Part shown: positions 25,771 to 35,925 of the stretch, piece after piece
Layout of the letters: every line of letters begins with the position of its first letter
Position numbering within the stretch: the first letter of the stretch is position 1
From: Luscinia megarhynchos
Taxonomy: Eukaryota > Chordata > Aves > Passeriformes > Turdidae
Assembly (NCBI GenBank): GCA_034336665.1
Contig: JAPFBE010000013.1
Coordinates: forward strand, 14,611,056 to 14,675,055
Direction of reading: 5' to 3'
Length of the DNA: 64,000 nucleotides
Translations under genes and position numbers: made by a program
The notes under the pieces: generated by a model
The model's input: the letters and a program-made list of their open reading frames with translations, nothing else
What the model was told of the DNA's origin: nothing
Databases searched by the model: none

Positions 25771-27716
25771 TTAGGCATCATCTGTTACTTCAGAATTGTT
25801 TGAAGGAATACAGTCTTGAAATTCCACTTTATCTGGATAGAGTTTAATATAAGTATCCACCATCAAATCTAAGTCATGTTTTATGTCAAAGTTAATGTTC
25901 AGCAAAGCAAGGTTGCTTGACCTTTGCCCTGTCAAGGTGTTTTTCAGGTATGCCTTTAAGCGCTTTCGTCCTATTCCGTATTTTTCATTCTCCACCTTCA
26001 TCAATGGAAGCAAGCACAAGACTTTAAGCAATGCATAAACATTAGGGAAAAACTTTATGTCGGGTAAGTGAAGTGCTTCATAAATAGTAGCTGGAAGTTC
26101 AATATCTTTTCCTCTGTGCTTCCACTTGATTCTCCAACAGTGAGCTCAGCAGAAAGTGTGTCTGGATTGGGCAAGTCATTTTTGAACATGTCAGCATGAT
26201 GCTCCTCAGATGTATTGAATTTGAGCTGTCCCATGACTGAGGGCACTAACGATAAACATTTAAGAGCTTTTAAATGTTGTTCTGAGAAAATATCTTTCAA
26301 TTCTTGAATAATATGCTCTACTGTTGGAACACTTAGGATTTCTTTGTAGTAATTTTCTGATGTCATATCAGGGTCAAAGTTCCCCTGTTGTGACCTGCGA
26401 AATTTTCCTGGGAGTCTAATTTGTACATCCAGTTTTGTAGCCAAATTTGTGGCTTCCTCAAACCAAAATTCATGGTAAACTTCAATATTCTCCATCACTT
26501 CATTCAAAGAGTGCAATACCGCTGTTAAGCTGCCAGCTGCGAAGAACACATCTGATGTTTGTCCCTGGAGATTTTTTCCAAATGCTCTTGTAAAAGACAG
26601 AACATTTTTCATAATTACAATAGTGACAATGAAATCAAAATCTGTTAATGCACTTGAAAGTACAAATGCTCGACCAACAATGAAGCTGTTCCACCTGACA
26701 GACAAGTCACTGCTCACAGCATCCAAGCACATTACCAGTGCTTGCAGGAGGTCCACCAAAACCTCAAAAGTATCATGCCTGCCTGTCCACTGAGAACGGC
26801 AGATCTTCTTCAACTCATTACCCTTCTCGTCATTGTCCTGAAAAAGAGCAGAAATTGTGTTGTCCAGTTCTACTAATAATTGAGGAGACTGATTAAAAAG
26901 ACAGCAAACTTCTTCAATTGTTCCTAATGCAATGGAAACACCAACAACAGGAACAGATTTTGCCAGCCAAACATTTAAGGCACAGGAGGAACAGAGTGTA
27001 TACACAGCTTGTGGATACTTTTCCAAGAGTCTTGTAGCCACAACTTTCATTTTAGAAGCAAATCCACTGGAGACAATGTAGGCTTGACCCCGACAGTACT
27101 CCATGTTTAGACCCCACTTTTCAGTAATAGTTGCGTGGAACTTAGCAGCTAAAATTTCAGGATCAGCCTCGTATGGCTAAAAATCCTATGAATTCTTCTC
27201 TTAGATTGTGAGATTCATCAACAAACCTCACCAACACTGGCAAATGTTCCTCTCCTGCTATATCTACTACTTCATCAGTGACAATAGAAAAGAAGTGTGA
27301 GTCTCTTACTTCCCTCAGTGTCTCCTCTCTAACACAGTTTTCGCAGATCTCGAGCATTTGTTTCTGCTGAGTTTTCGAACAATACTCAAGGTTGACTGCA
27401 GTCATCTCGAATCGTTTCCTCAGAACTTCATCGCCACCATTTATTCTATATTCCAGCAGAGCCTGAAAGTTATCTGAAGCAAAGATACCTTCTGGAAGTT
27501 CATCAACATTATGGCCATCCAACGGAATATTTTGTTTACCCATCAGGATCAAAATTTCAAATAATGATTTAAGGTAATCTTTGTTTTCTCTTTCTTCCAG
27601 TGTTAAGGGGACAGCTTTTTCCTCTTGTTCTTCCCCTCCTTCCTCTGAGACAGTATTTTGCTCATTGTTTTCATTCAATTCTTGAGTTGCCTGCTTCCGT
27701 TCAAAAGCTTCATCAA
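25771..27716 (-). CDS. THAP12: THAP12 coding exon 5 (large last exon, two frameshifts)
   Basis: A single 1.95-kb exon encoding the Glu-rich linker and the hAT-like body, to stop codon TAA at 25773-25771. The acceptor is CATTTTGTAG|. Frame 1 runs to a TGA at 27165-27163 just after 'REEFIGFL'. The protein resumes in another frame at 'PYEADPEILAAKFH' and runs to about 26142. It then shifts back for 'DIELPATIYEALHL' through to the C-terminus. The two single-base changes sum to zero, so total length is as expected. Confidence 0.93.
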
Positions 27717-30700
27717 CTACAAAATGAAAAATACCGTAAGTGTCAAAAATAAAACATAACATTCACTTGCCCATTACCTTTAAGTCCAGAGAATAATGTT
27801 TCCAGTTTAAAAGTGAATGAGTATTTTGGAAACAATTTAGACTGGCTGGCTGAAGCAAGAAGGAACTCAATTATCCTCCTGCTATATATAAACTAATAGT
27901 TATGAGTCCTGCATTACCGTGTCAGCTTCAGCAAATAAAGTCATTATCTCAATTATTTTGACCACTTACTCTTTTGCTGCTTCAATGTTCTTATTTCATC
28001 TTCACTCTTAAAAAAACAAAAAGAACTTATATTGATGACACTGTCTAACATATGACCTTAAAATATTAACACATCAAGATCAGATACAAACACTGTAGAT
28101 GAGACCAGTAAATATTTGCCAAAAAGTACTAGAAGTTCTAAGATCAGGAGGTTTCTTGAGGTAGTTCACTACTGCCATGACATGTATCTACTAACTACAT
28201 GAAAACAGTTGTATTAGGAGGTTCTTCAATATGTACAATTATTAGTAAATAGATTCCATTAAATAGATTCTATTGCAATTTGATAATGCACTGCCAGTAG
28301 ACAGAACTATCTCTTTCAGTCAACAGATGCAACCAAAATCATAAAGAAGTATTTAGAAATTGTCTGTAATTTTTCAAATATAAACAGAGATTAGGAGTGG
28401 AATTCCTCTTAATTGTCAAGATACTTATAACCAGAGACACTTTCTGCTTAAAGGACACACAAGACACAATCCCACAGAAAAAAATTCTTGATCTTGGTTT
28501 TATCCATGGATCATTTTTTACGATCAATTAGCTAAAACAAGAATGTCTGAATAGATTCAGATTTCAGAAGTTAAATGGGTGAACTGAAGATCACAATCAA
28601 TATGTAGCAAGAATTTTGGGATACCATGCATCAGTTGTGTTCAGTTGGCATGGTAGTAACAAGGAAAAGAAAACTATACACTTGGATTTGGATGAAAGAA
28701 TCAGCTCTGGATCAACACATTTAATTTTCCAGATTATTTTTCAAAGACTTCTGTAGTAGATAAAATTTTTATCATGCATTTAACTTATAGTCAACAAAAA
28801 GATACAGGAATAGGCAGCATAGAAAATACAAACACTCAAGTGCTAAATATTTTCTTTTTTTTTTTGTGTAAAAGTTGCACATTAACTTACTTGCCCTTTT
28901 TTCTTTCAATCATAAATCAATAATTTTACAGTACAAACTTACCAGCTCTTTTATCCTTTTCCTATGTCTGCTGTGGGGATTGTTCAGGTGACTTGTAAGA
29001 TCAAATATAGTTGGCACAGCATTATCCCGTAGAACTGTTCTGTATGGGCTCTGTAAGAAAACAGACATCTAGATGAGGGAACTCTTTGAGAAATTTCAGA
29101 CAATGTGCCCTTTTTTTCCCCTCTCTTTTTCTTGTTTATTATTCTACAGCACTTTGACTTTTTGCTGTTACCAAAGAAAAAGCTAAGCCATGCAATTCAC
29201 ATTTCAGGGATATCAAGAGAACACTGAAAATAGAAAGACAGATACTACAGGAAACTTCAATCCAAACTGCAAATCTTTTTTTGCCCCATTATCTTCATAT
29301 CAAAGACCTTGGATCCAATAATTTTAATTTACTGTAATACTATGCTTTTTTTTTTTAAATAAACATTCTGGATGAAAAGACATTTACGCATCAGAAAGAA
29401 AACATTTTGTTACTATTGTGTTTTATCACTTATTTCACAATTCTAGAAACATTTCATTGTGAAAAATGTTCAATTGCTTCTTTTTGTAGAATTATGAAGT
29501 CCACCAAACAAGCTCTACTGTGAAAGATCATATTGAGGGAAAATTCATCTGTGAATAAAAAAAAAAGAAAAAAGATTTCTAGATAATCATGTAAGTGCTC
29601 CCAGTTTAAAAAAAATATTTTAAGTAAGTTTGTATTTGGATATAAACCTGTGTTGCCTATACTGGCTAATTTCCACTAAGTACAAAATTGTAACTGATGG
29701 CATCTGTCACTAGATTGAAAAACATTTCAAACAAACCCAGTTGCATACAGTTTAATTTCAAACTCATAATTCCTTCCATTTTTCATTTGTTTCTGGGATA
29801 CTGGCTAATTAAAGACCTCATCATGTGTAATACCACCAGGACTTCAGAGTTTGACCTGTACATTTTAATTATCCTTCATAACTAAAAGATTGGTCTTGCT
29901 TATGTACCAGAGTGAAATACAGCCCAGAAATTAAAACTTTATTGTATAAACTCCCAAGCCCACCCTTTCCTACTGTTATGCAAGCTGTTAAAATCATACT
30001 CTTGACAAAAATAATTCAAAGCTATTACTTCATTAAAAGAAAGCAGTGCTTTGATTTTAGCTGGATAAAAATGTAAAAGGAAATAAAAGCTTGACAGATG
30101 TAAAGAGTATTTAAATCTTGTGGCAACAACAGAGTGCAATTTAACCAAATCACACCATGCACACACTTCAGGAAGAGGACATTACAAAATTTAAACAATT
30201 AGAGCCATGCAAACTTATACCAAATAAACTTACATAATATTGTAATCTCCAGTGCAACAAAACAAGCATGTGATAAGCACTGCAGTGAGGACCAGTTCAA
30301 TAAACACATTAAACCTGCAGGAGCACCACTTTTTCTCTCTCCTCTTACTGCTCATTGTCATTATCATTTTCAATGGTTGTGAGCCTGTGTGGAGCCCCAG
30401 ACAATGGCAGTGATCCCAATTAAGACTAAGAAATTAATTTTTCTAGGGACCAGTTACCCAGGAGCTGAAAGATTTAAAAGGCAGCATTCCAGTAAAAAAT
30501 ATCAGCCACATTTTGCAAGATGCAGTAAACAAATGCTTCTTTTTACTTACACTTCTGCATATCATAGAAGTCTCAAAATGTTTAGCACACAATCTGTAAT
30601 GTTTGTTGAGTTGATCTGGAGTTTTATCTTCTAAATCTGCCCTTCGACAGTTCTCTACCCATCTCTGACATCTGCATGTAAGGAAAATAATTAGATAATC

Positions 30701-33700
30701 TTAGGATAAAACAAAATCCCTTACAATTTCAAGCCACACTCAAAATTGGAGTGCAAGTGACCTTGATGCAAGGCTCAGGAAAGTTCTTTACAACTTCCTT
30801 TGGAACATCCCATCAAATCTTTGTAAAAACAACTTTTTCTGCTTTTACTCACCACTCAACATCACCCCAGCAAATTCAGGAGTCTTTTCCCTTAATTTAT
30901 ATATTCTTGCCTGTGTCACACACACATACACAGAGCAAATTTTAGCACAGTTACTCATGAAACCCAACTATTTAATTCTAAAGAATTCAGTCTTAAAAAG
31001 GAAAATTAAAAACCACAGAGATGTGCTTGTAGTCTAAAGTCATAGTATTTTCTAGGTAGCTTTTAAGATAGTTGTCTTCTCCACTTCCCTTCATAATACA
31101 GTGTTCTTCTTATTTATTGTGGTCACTGGGAAGTTTAGAGTAGATTTATGAAAGTGGAGTAATAACAATGGAAAGGCAATCATTCTACAGACAGTGCTTC
31201 CACGCCCAAAAAGTCTCCTTCATTGGCAATTGGTTCATAGACAAAAGATATTTCTGGAGGGCACAGAAAACACCAGATGAAGTTCTTACAAGATCTTCCA
31301 ACATGAAGATCCATTGGAGAATGGATCCACATGAATGGAAAATGACACACAGGCTACACAGGAATGAGAAAATTAAAGGTACTTGAAGCAGAACCTCTAC
31401 AACCCTTAGTGAATGCCCAAGGGGCTGAATGAACTTGCATTAGGAAGAGCAGCCTGGTGGGGATGTAATTAATGAGTGACTAATTCTAAACGTGCTTTTG
31501 GAGAGTGTCACATGTCTACACTATGGAAAGAACCATAGTTTTTTATGTGGTCAGAAAAGAATGTGTCTAATGGAACTGAAATACAAGTGTTGCTAGAAGC
31601 TACCAAGCTTGCAAGAGAAATTGCTTTAGTACACTGTGCAGCTCATACCAAAGGCTCCTGTGAAACAAATAATGAAACTGCACAAACTTGTAGTCAGGTA
31701 GATTTTAAAGGGCCTGGAGTTCAGGAATAGTGCTATGAGATAGCAAGATAATTGGAAATAACTCCCACCAAACTCTAGAGTGGTCATCAACAGGAATAGT
31801 GTTTGGCAGAGAATTATATCCAAGACTAGCCTCTTAGAAAGTAAGATGCTGGTGGCTCGTCTCCAAAGGCTAATCTCTGGACCCTTTATCTTCTCAAATA
31901 GCCAAAATGAAAGAAGGTAGTCTTAACAGGTTAGCTCTCACTGACTTCCTAATACCTGAAAGATCAGACTTGGAATGTCTAACTGGAACTGCTTAGCACT
32001 GAACTGGGAAAACATTAAAGGCAATTACCCAGCTATTATGGAAACACTGAAAGCAGTAAGGTAGTAAAAACAATTTAGCCAGGACTATCCATTTACCATC
32101 AATGATTTTTTTAAATTAAAATTTATTTTAAGATGTATTCTAACAACTTTATTTTCAGCTTTCCCACTGTAAGCTGCCAAGTGCAAACAACATTTTGGCA
32201 CAAAGTACTTTGCTCACCATCCCAGTCTAACCTACAAAAGTGAGAGCAAGCAGTACATGGAACATATTGTCATTTCCATCTGCAGACTGCTGTAGATCAA
32301 CCCACAGAATAAAGCAACACCTTCAAGTCTGTAAAACCAAAAGGATGCATGGATTTATTAGTTTCTAAATGCTCTTGGTAAAATAGAATAAATAATAAAC
32401 TTTGGACAGAAAGTTTTAAGATATTAAAGGAGAGAACGTCTGGAGGAGCTAGAACATCACATTTGTCACTGTTTTTCAGAGCACAAAGGTTCTATAAACA
32501 GTTTATGCATAGCTGCTCCTTTCTCTGGACAGAGGATTCTACCCCTCTTGTGAGGCCCCATCTCAAATACTGTGTACAGTATGCCCCAATATACAGAAAG
32601 ACATGGAAATGTTGGACTGAGTCCAGAGGAGACCACAAAGTTGATAAGAGGACTGGAGCATGTCCCCTGAGGAGACAAGATGAGAAAGTAGTGGAGACCT
32701 CACAGCACCTTGCAGTGTCTGAAGGGGTCCTAACAGAGAACTCAGAGAGGAACTCTGCATCAGGAACTGCAGTGACAGGACGTGGGAGAATGGCTTCAGA
32801 CTGTAAGAAGGGAAATTTAGGTTAGATATATGGAGCACAGGTTGCCCAGAGAAGCTGAGGCTGCCCCACTCCTGGAAGTGTTCCAAAGCTGAGCTGGATG
32901 AGGCTAGGAGCAAGGCAGGCAGTCTACTGGAAGGTGTACCTGCCCATGGCTTGGAACAAGATGAGCTTTAAGGGTCTTTCCAACCCAAACCATCCTAGAG
33001 TTTATAAAACAGAGTTTTAAAAATATAATCTTTAAAATGTAATCATTTAGTCACACACCTTTAACTACATCTGTGCACTGCTACCATGGAAAACACTCAT
33101 TTAAAATGTCCTGCAATAAAAAAATTACAAAATCAAGAGACTATTTTCTTCATAGTCAACTGTCACCTATTGATGAATTCTGTACAGCTTGATATGGCTC
33201 ACATTCTATAGCATGGATCTTTTACAAATTAGTCTGAAGCTGAGACAGCACCAAATTTCTTCAATTCCACACAAACTGCAGACATTCCTTTGTGTGAGAT
33301 CCTGAGGGTCTCACAGGACAGAGAAAGAGGCAACAGTAGGAGCAAATCATAAAAATGAAAGAATAAGAGTAGGTAAGCAACCACTTTGATTTCAGTTCTT
33401 ATTAAAGCAAAAGGCATGTGGGATGTGGATTGTACTACAATGCCTTGCATGTACTAAGCATCAAGAAGAGATCTGGATAGCCAAGCTTTACAGCAAAGGC
33501 ATTATCTTCATCCAGAAGAACTTTATAACACATCCAAAACCACAACTTCAGAGAGCAGCTACTACCTATATAAGCTTTTTGTATCTTCATTTGAAATAGC
33601 TTAAGAGGGTCTGTTTCCTTAGAAGTTGCTACATATGCATAATTCTCATAGGATTTTTATTTTTCCAAAAATCAGGTCAAGCAGTTTCAAGGAAGGAAGC

Positions 33701-34676
33701 AAGTAAACATCATGTATAAATCATTTAAAAATTCACCCTTAACTATCTCCTCTTAGAAAAGAGGTAACTGGTATTGCATTCTGCCTATGCACCTTTCAAC
33801 ATTGTGAGCATCATGTTAAATCAAGTGATTTTAATAGTGCTATCTCGATTTAAGGGCAAATCTTTACATGGGGGTTTCTATGTCTAAAGACATGATTTAT
33901 TTTTCGTGTTTTCCACTGTTTCTCATGCACTTTTTGCTCTACTAGTACACCACCCTTGCTTTTCACCCATTAGGAATTTCTCCCATCACTTCTGCTCATG
34001 CTTTAGCACCATCCCAGCAATCCTGTGACAGGTCCTCCCTAGTCGCAGCAGTGTCCCATTTGCCACGCACACACCTCATGGCAGAACTGACAGACTGTCA
34101 CTGCCAGAGCCAGTGCGGGCTCCCCACGCAGTGCAGGGCTCCCCCTACACCTCAGCCCGTGGCTCCGGCACGCCTCCAGCCGCCCACATCCCTCTCAGCC
34201 ACACATCGCCCCGCACCGACTCGCTCGCAGCCCCGCCCGCACCCCGGGCCCGGCACCGCCGCCCGCCCGTCCCGCGGCGCCGCCGCTCCGTCCCCACCAC
34301 TCCCCGAGGGGCGGCGGCCGCAGCCGCGGCCGGCCCGGCGCAGGCGCAGCCGCCGCCGCCCGGAGGGTCCCGCGGCCCCGCCCCGCCGGCGCCAGAGCGA
34401 GCGCGGCCTCCGCAGGCACCGGCGGCGGCGCGGGCGCCCGGCGGCCCCGCGGGTAAGGAGGCGCCGCGAGGGAGGCAGCGCGGGCGGGCGGGAGGCAGGG
34501 AGCGGCTCCCCGGCACGGAGTGTGCTCGGCAGGCAGCGCTGTGGCCGGAGGGGCCTGAGGGGGAGCCCGCCCCCGAGCTGGTCTCACCTGGCCGGATCCC
34601 GGGGGAAGCGGAAGAAGGCCAGGTCGGACTGGGTGCTCTTGCGGGTGCAGTTGGGCGCCGCGCAGAAGTTCGGCAT
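25771..34676 (-). CDS. THAP12: THAP12 (PRKRIR), THAP-domain protein; five coding exons, frame broken twice
   Basis: Five coding exons join as complement(25771..27716, 27970..28006, 28943..29050, 30551..30671, 34588..34676), about 766 codons; the human protein is about 761 residues. The N-terminus MPNFCAAPNC carries a THAP C2CH zinc finger (C5, C10, C58, H61; conserved W34; AVPTIF box at 81-86), a DNA-binding fold. A Lys/Arg patch and a Glu-rich linker follow, then a long body resembling domesticated hAT transposases (DUF4371-like region and a C-terminal dimerisation segment ending 'NFDIKHDLDLMVDTYIKLY'). In human the protein is linked to the PKR/P58IPK stress pathway. As given, the frame is lost by one extra base near 27178 and regained by one missing base near 26141; read literally the product stops after about 302 residues. 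Everything else is intact, so a sequence error is the simplest reading. All splice junctions are GT-AG. Confidence 0.95.
27970..28006 (-). CDS. THAP12: THAP12 coding exon 4 (37-nt micro-exon)
   Basis: Encodes SEDEIRTLKQQK plus one base. The acceptor is TTTTTTTAAG| and the donor AAGA|GTAAGT. It is too short to show as an open frame, but it is required to keep phase between exons 3 and 5, and it matches the human order (SEDEIRTLKQKK). Confidence 0.93.
28943..29050 (-). CDS. THAP12: THAP12 coding exon 3 (AVPTIF box and basic patch)
   Basis: 108 nt, exactly 36 codons (residues 71-106): SPYRTVLRDNAVPTIF, the C-terminal box of THAP domains, then a basic 'HSRHRKRIKEL' patch that may act in nuclear import. 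The acceptor is TTTCTTACAG| and the donor CTG|GTAAGT. Confidence 0.95.
30551..30671 (-). CDS. THAP12: THAP12 coding exon 2 (rest of THAP zinc finger)
   Basis: 121 nt, residues 30-70: CQRWVENCRRADLEDKTPDQ onward, including the second zinc-ligand pair (C58, H61 in 'RLCAKHFE'). The acceptor is ATGCAG| and the donor AGT|GTAAGT. The frame agrees with exons 1 and 3. Confidence 0.95.
30672..34587 (-). other. THAP12: THAP12 intron 1
   Basis: 3.9-kb intron with GT-AG ends. It contains one forward CR1 fragment (32530-33003) and the downstream half of the CpG island (34150-34587). Nothing else is recognised; the short open frames in it have no similarity I can name. The remaining introns (29051-30550, 28007-28942, 27717-27969) also show nothing beyond AT-rich sequence. 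Confidence 0.85.
32530..33003 (+). mobile_element. CR1 LINE fragment in THAP12 intron 1
   Basis: Forward CR1: 'TGTGAGGCCCCATCTCAAAT', 'ACAAAGTTGATAAGAGGACT', 'AACTGCAGTGACAGGACGTG', 'AGGTTGCCCAGAGAAGCTGA', ending 'TCTTTCCAACCCAAACCATC'. It is antisense to THAP12. Confidence 0.94.
34588..34676 (-). CDS. THAP12: THAP12 coding exon 1 (start codon)
   Basis: Encodes residues 1-29 plus two bases of R30: MPNFCAAPNC then a run through FFRFPRDPA. The ATG at 34676-34674 sits in a good context (A at -3, 'GGGAACCATGCC'). It fits the family rule that THAP fingers begin at the very N-terminus. The donor is CAG|GTGAGA. The frame upstream of this ATG stays open for about 129 codons through GC-rich leader, but that is low-complexity Pro/Arg/Ala sequence, so the start is placed here. 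Confidence 0.95.
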
Positions 34677-34954
34677 GGTTCCCCCCGGCCGGCGCCGCTG
34701 CCCCTTTAAATCGGCGGGCCGGCGGGAGGGGGGCGGGGGGGAGGGTGCGTGTGTGGGGTGGAGGAGGAGGCGGCGGCGGCGGCCGGAGGGGAGATGGGGC
34801 GGGAAGCGGCTCCACAGTGCTGTGAGCGGCCGGGAGGATTCAGCGCCGCGCTCCGCCGGGCCGGGGCCGCCTCCTTCCCACACTGCACCGCGCGCGCCCG
34901 CCGCGGGCACGGCGCGGAGCTGCGCGTGCGCGCGGGGAGCGGGCGCGGCGGGGG

Positions 34955-34966
34955 CGCGCATGCGCG
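34955..34966. promoter_or_regulatory. THAP12: NRF1 site (exact consensus palindrome) in THAP12 promoter
   Basis: CGCGCATGCGCG fits YGCGCAYGCGCR at every position, about 280 bp upstream of the THAP12 start codon. A one-mismatch version (TGCGCGTGCGCG) lies at 34921-34932. Confidence 0.7.
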
Positions 34967-34995
34967 GGGGGTCGCGGTCTGTGGGTGAATGAGTT

Positions 34996-35150
34996 AGTTT
35001 CGCGGTGTGCGTGTTGTGTTCTGTGCGTGTTATGTTTATGCGTGTGACACCGCGTGTTTTCATTGCCCCGTGCGCCTGTTAACCCGTGTGTGTGTGTGGC
35101 ACACCGCGTGTGTGATGCTCGTGTGTGACACCAGGTGTACGTGCACGCCT
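34996..35150. repeat. GT-rich alternating purine-pyrimidine tract beside CpG island
   Basis: Degenerate GTGTG / CGTGT / CACCGCGTGT units over about 150 bp, including an uninterrupted TGTGTGTGTGTG run near 35086. Alternating purine-pyrimidine sequence of this kind favours left-handed Z-DNA; here that is an inference from composition. Confidence 0.75.
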
Positions 35151-35599
35151 TACCGTGGCCACTAAAACCCAGTGTAGGAGGGAGATCATAAGATTTTTTG
35201 TACAGACAAGAACTTTTCTCTCCAGCTCTTTCTTCTCCAGTCAACTTACTAATGTCAGCCCGGTCTTCCTGCTCTCTCGTGCCACATTATCCCTTTTTCT
35301 TCATTCGTGTATTTGCAGCCCTACATCGTTTTCTCATCTAACCCCCGGTCTCCAAGCACAGTACCTCCAGTTCCCCCATTAACTCCACGACTGGTTTCCC
35401 TCCTCTCTTTGCTCACAGTTCCTGGTCACCAGCCACAGGGCTCCAGCTAGCCAGCCTCATTGTTACAGTTCTGATCATTTGTGGCTAAGTTTCCCTTAGT
35501 ATGCTACACTGTGTCTGCTGTAGGGTGAACATCGATGTTCTAACATTGTTCTATTGTCTTACTTTCTTTTGTTTCGCTCTAGGAGGATGTTGATACTTT

Positions 35600-35925
35600 G
35601 CAGCCTGATGAATCACTTAATCACTTAGGTGAGGAAAAAACACTCTGCAATCATCGAGTCCAGCCTATGAGCGATGATAACCTTGTCAACTAGACCAGAG
35701 CACATCCAGGCTTTCCTTAAACATCTCCAGGGACAGTGACTCTGCCACCTCCCTCAGCAGGCCCTTCCAATATCTAATCACCCTTTCTGTGAAAAAAATT
35801 CCTCCTGGTGGACAACCTAAACCTTCCCTGGCACAGCTTAAGACCTTGTCTTCTCGTCCTGTCACTGGTTGCCTGGGAGAAGAGGCTGATCCCCACCTGG
35901 CTAAAACCTCCTTTCAGGTAGTTAA
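35600..35925 (-). mobile_element. CR1 LINE 3' fragment
   Basis: Reverse-complement CR1 of a diverged subfamily: a decayed 'GAATCACTTAATCACTTAG' terminus, 'AATCATCGAGTCCAGCC', 'AAACATCTCCAGGGACAGTG', 'GACTCTGCCACCTCCCTCAG', 'AGAAGAGGCTGATCCCCACC'. The left boundary is approximate. Confidence 0.9.

Larger units (their letters stand above)
34150..34995. promoter_or_regulatory. THAP12: THAP12 CpG-island promoter
   Basis: Very dense CpG dinucleotides and GC-rich triplet runs over about 850 bp span coding exon 1 and its upstream leader. No TATA box is placed appropriately; this is the housekeeping type. An E2F-like GGCGGGAA (34797-34804) and exact and near NRF1 sites lie upstream of the ATG (minus-strand sense). 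Long open frames across the island on both strands reflect its composition. Confidence 0.88.

Noticed and set aside
25771..34676. Calling THAP12 a processed or decayed pseudogene
   Set aside because: It keeps introns, GT-AG splice sites, a CpG-island promoter and conserved sequence throughout; only two cancelling single-base indels are out of place.
34051..34992. 313-codon plus-strand frame across the THAP12 CpG island
   Set aside because: Arg/Pro/Ala-rich composition artefact antisense to THAP12 exon 1.
35583..35628. 46-bp exon-like segment on plus strand (acceptor CGCTCTAG|, donor TTAG|GTGAGG), open as EDVDTLQPDESLNHL
   Set aside because: Its right half looks like the decayed terminus of the adjacent reverse CR1 (GAATCACTTAATCACTTAG), no partner exons are visible, and 46 bp is too short to judge. 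RNA-seq junctions would be needed to revive it.
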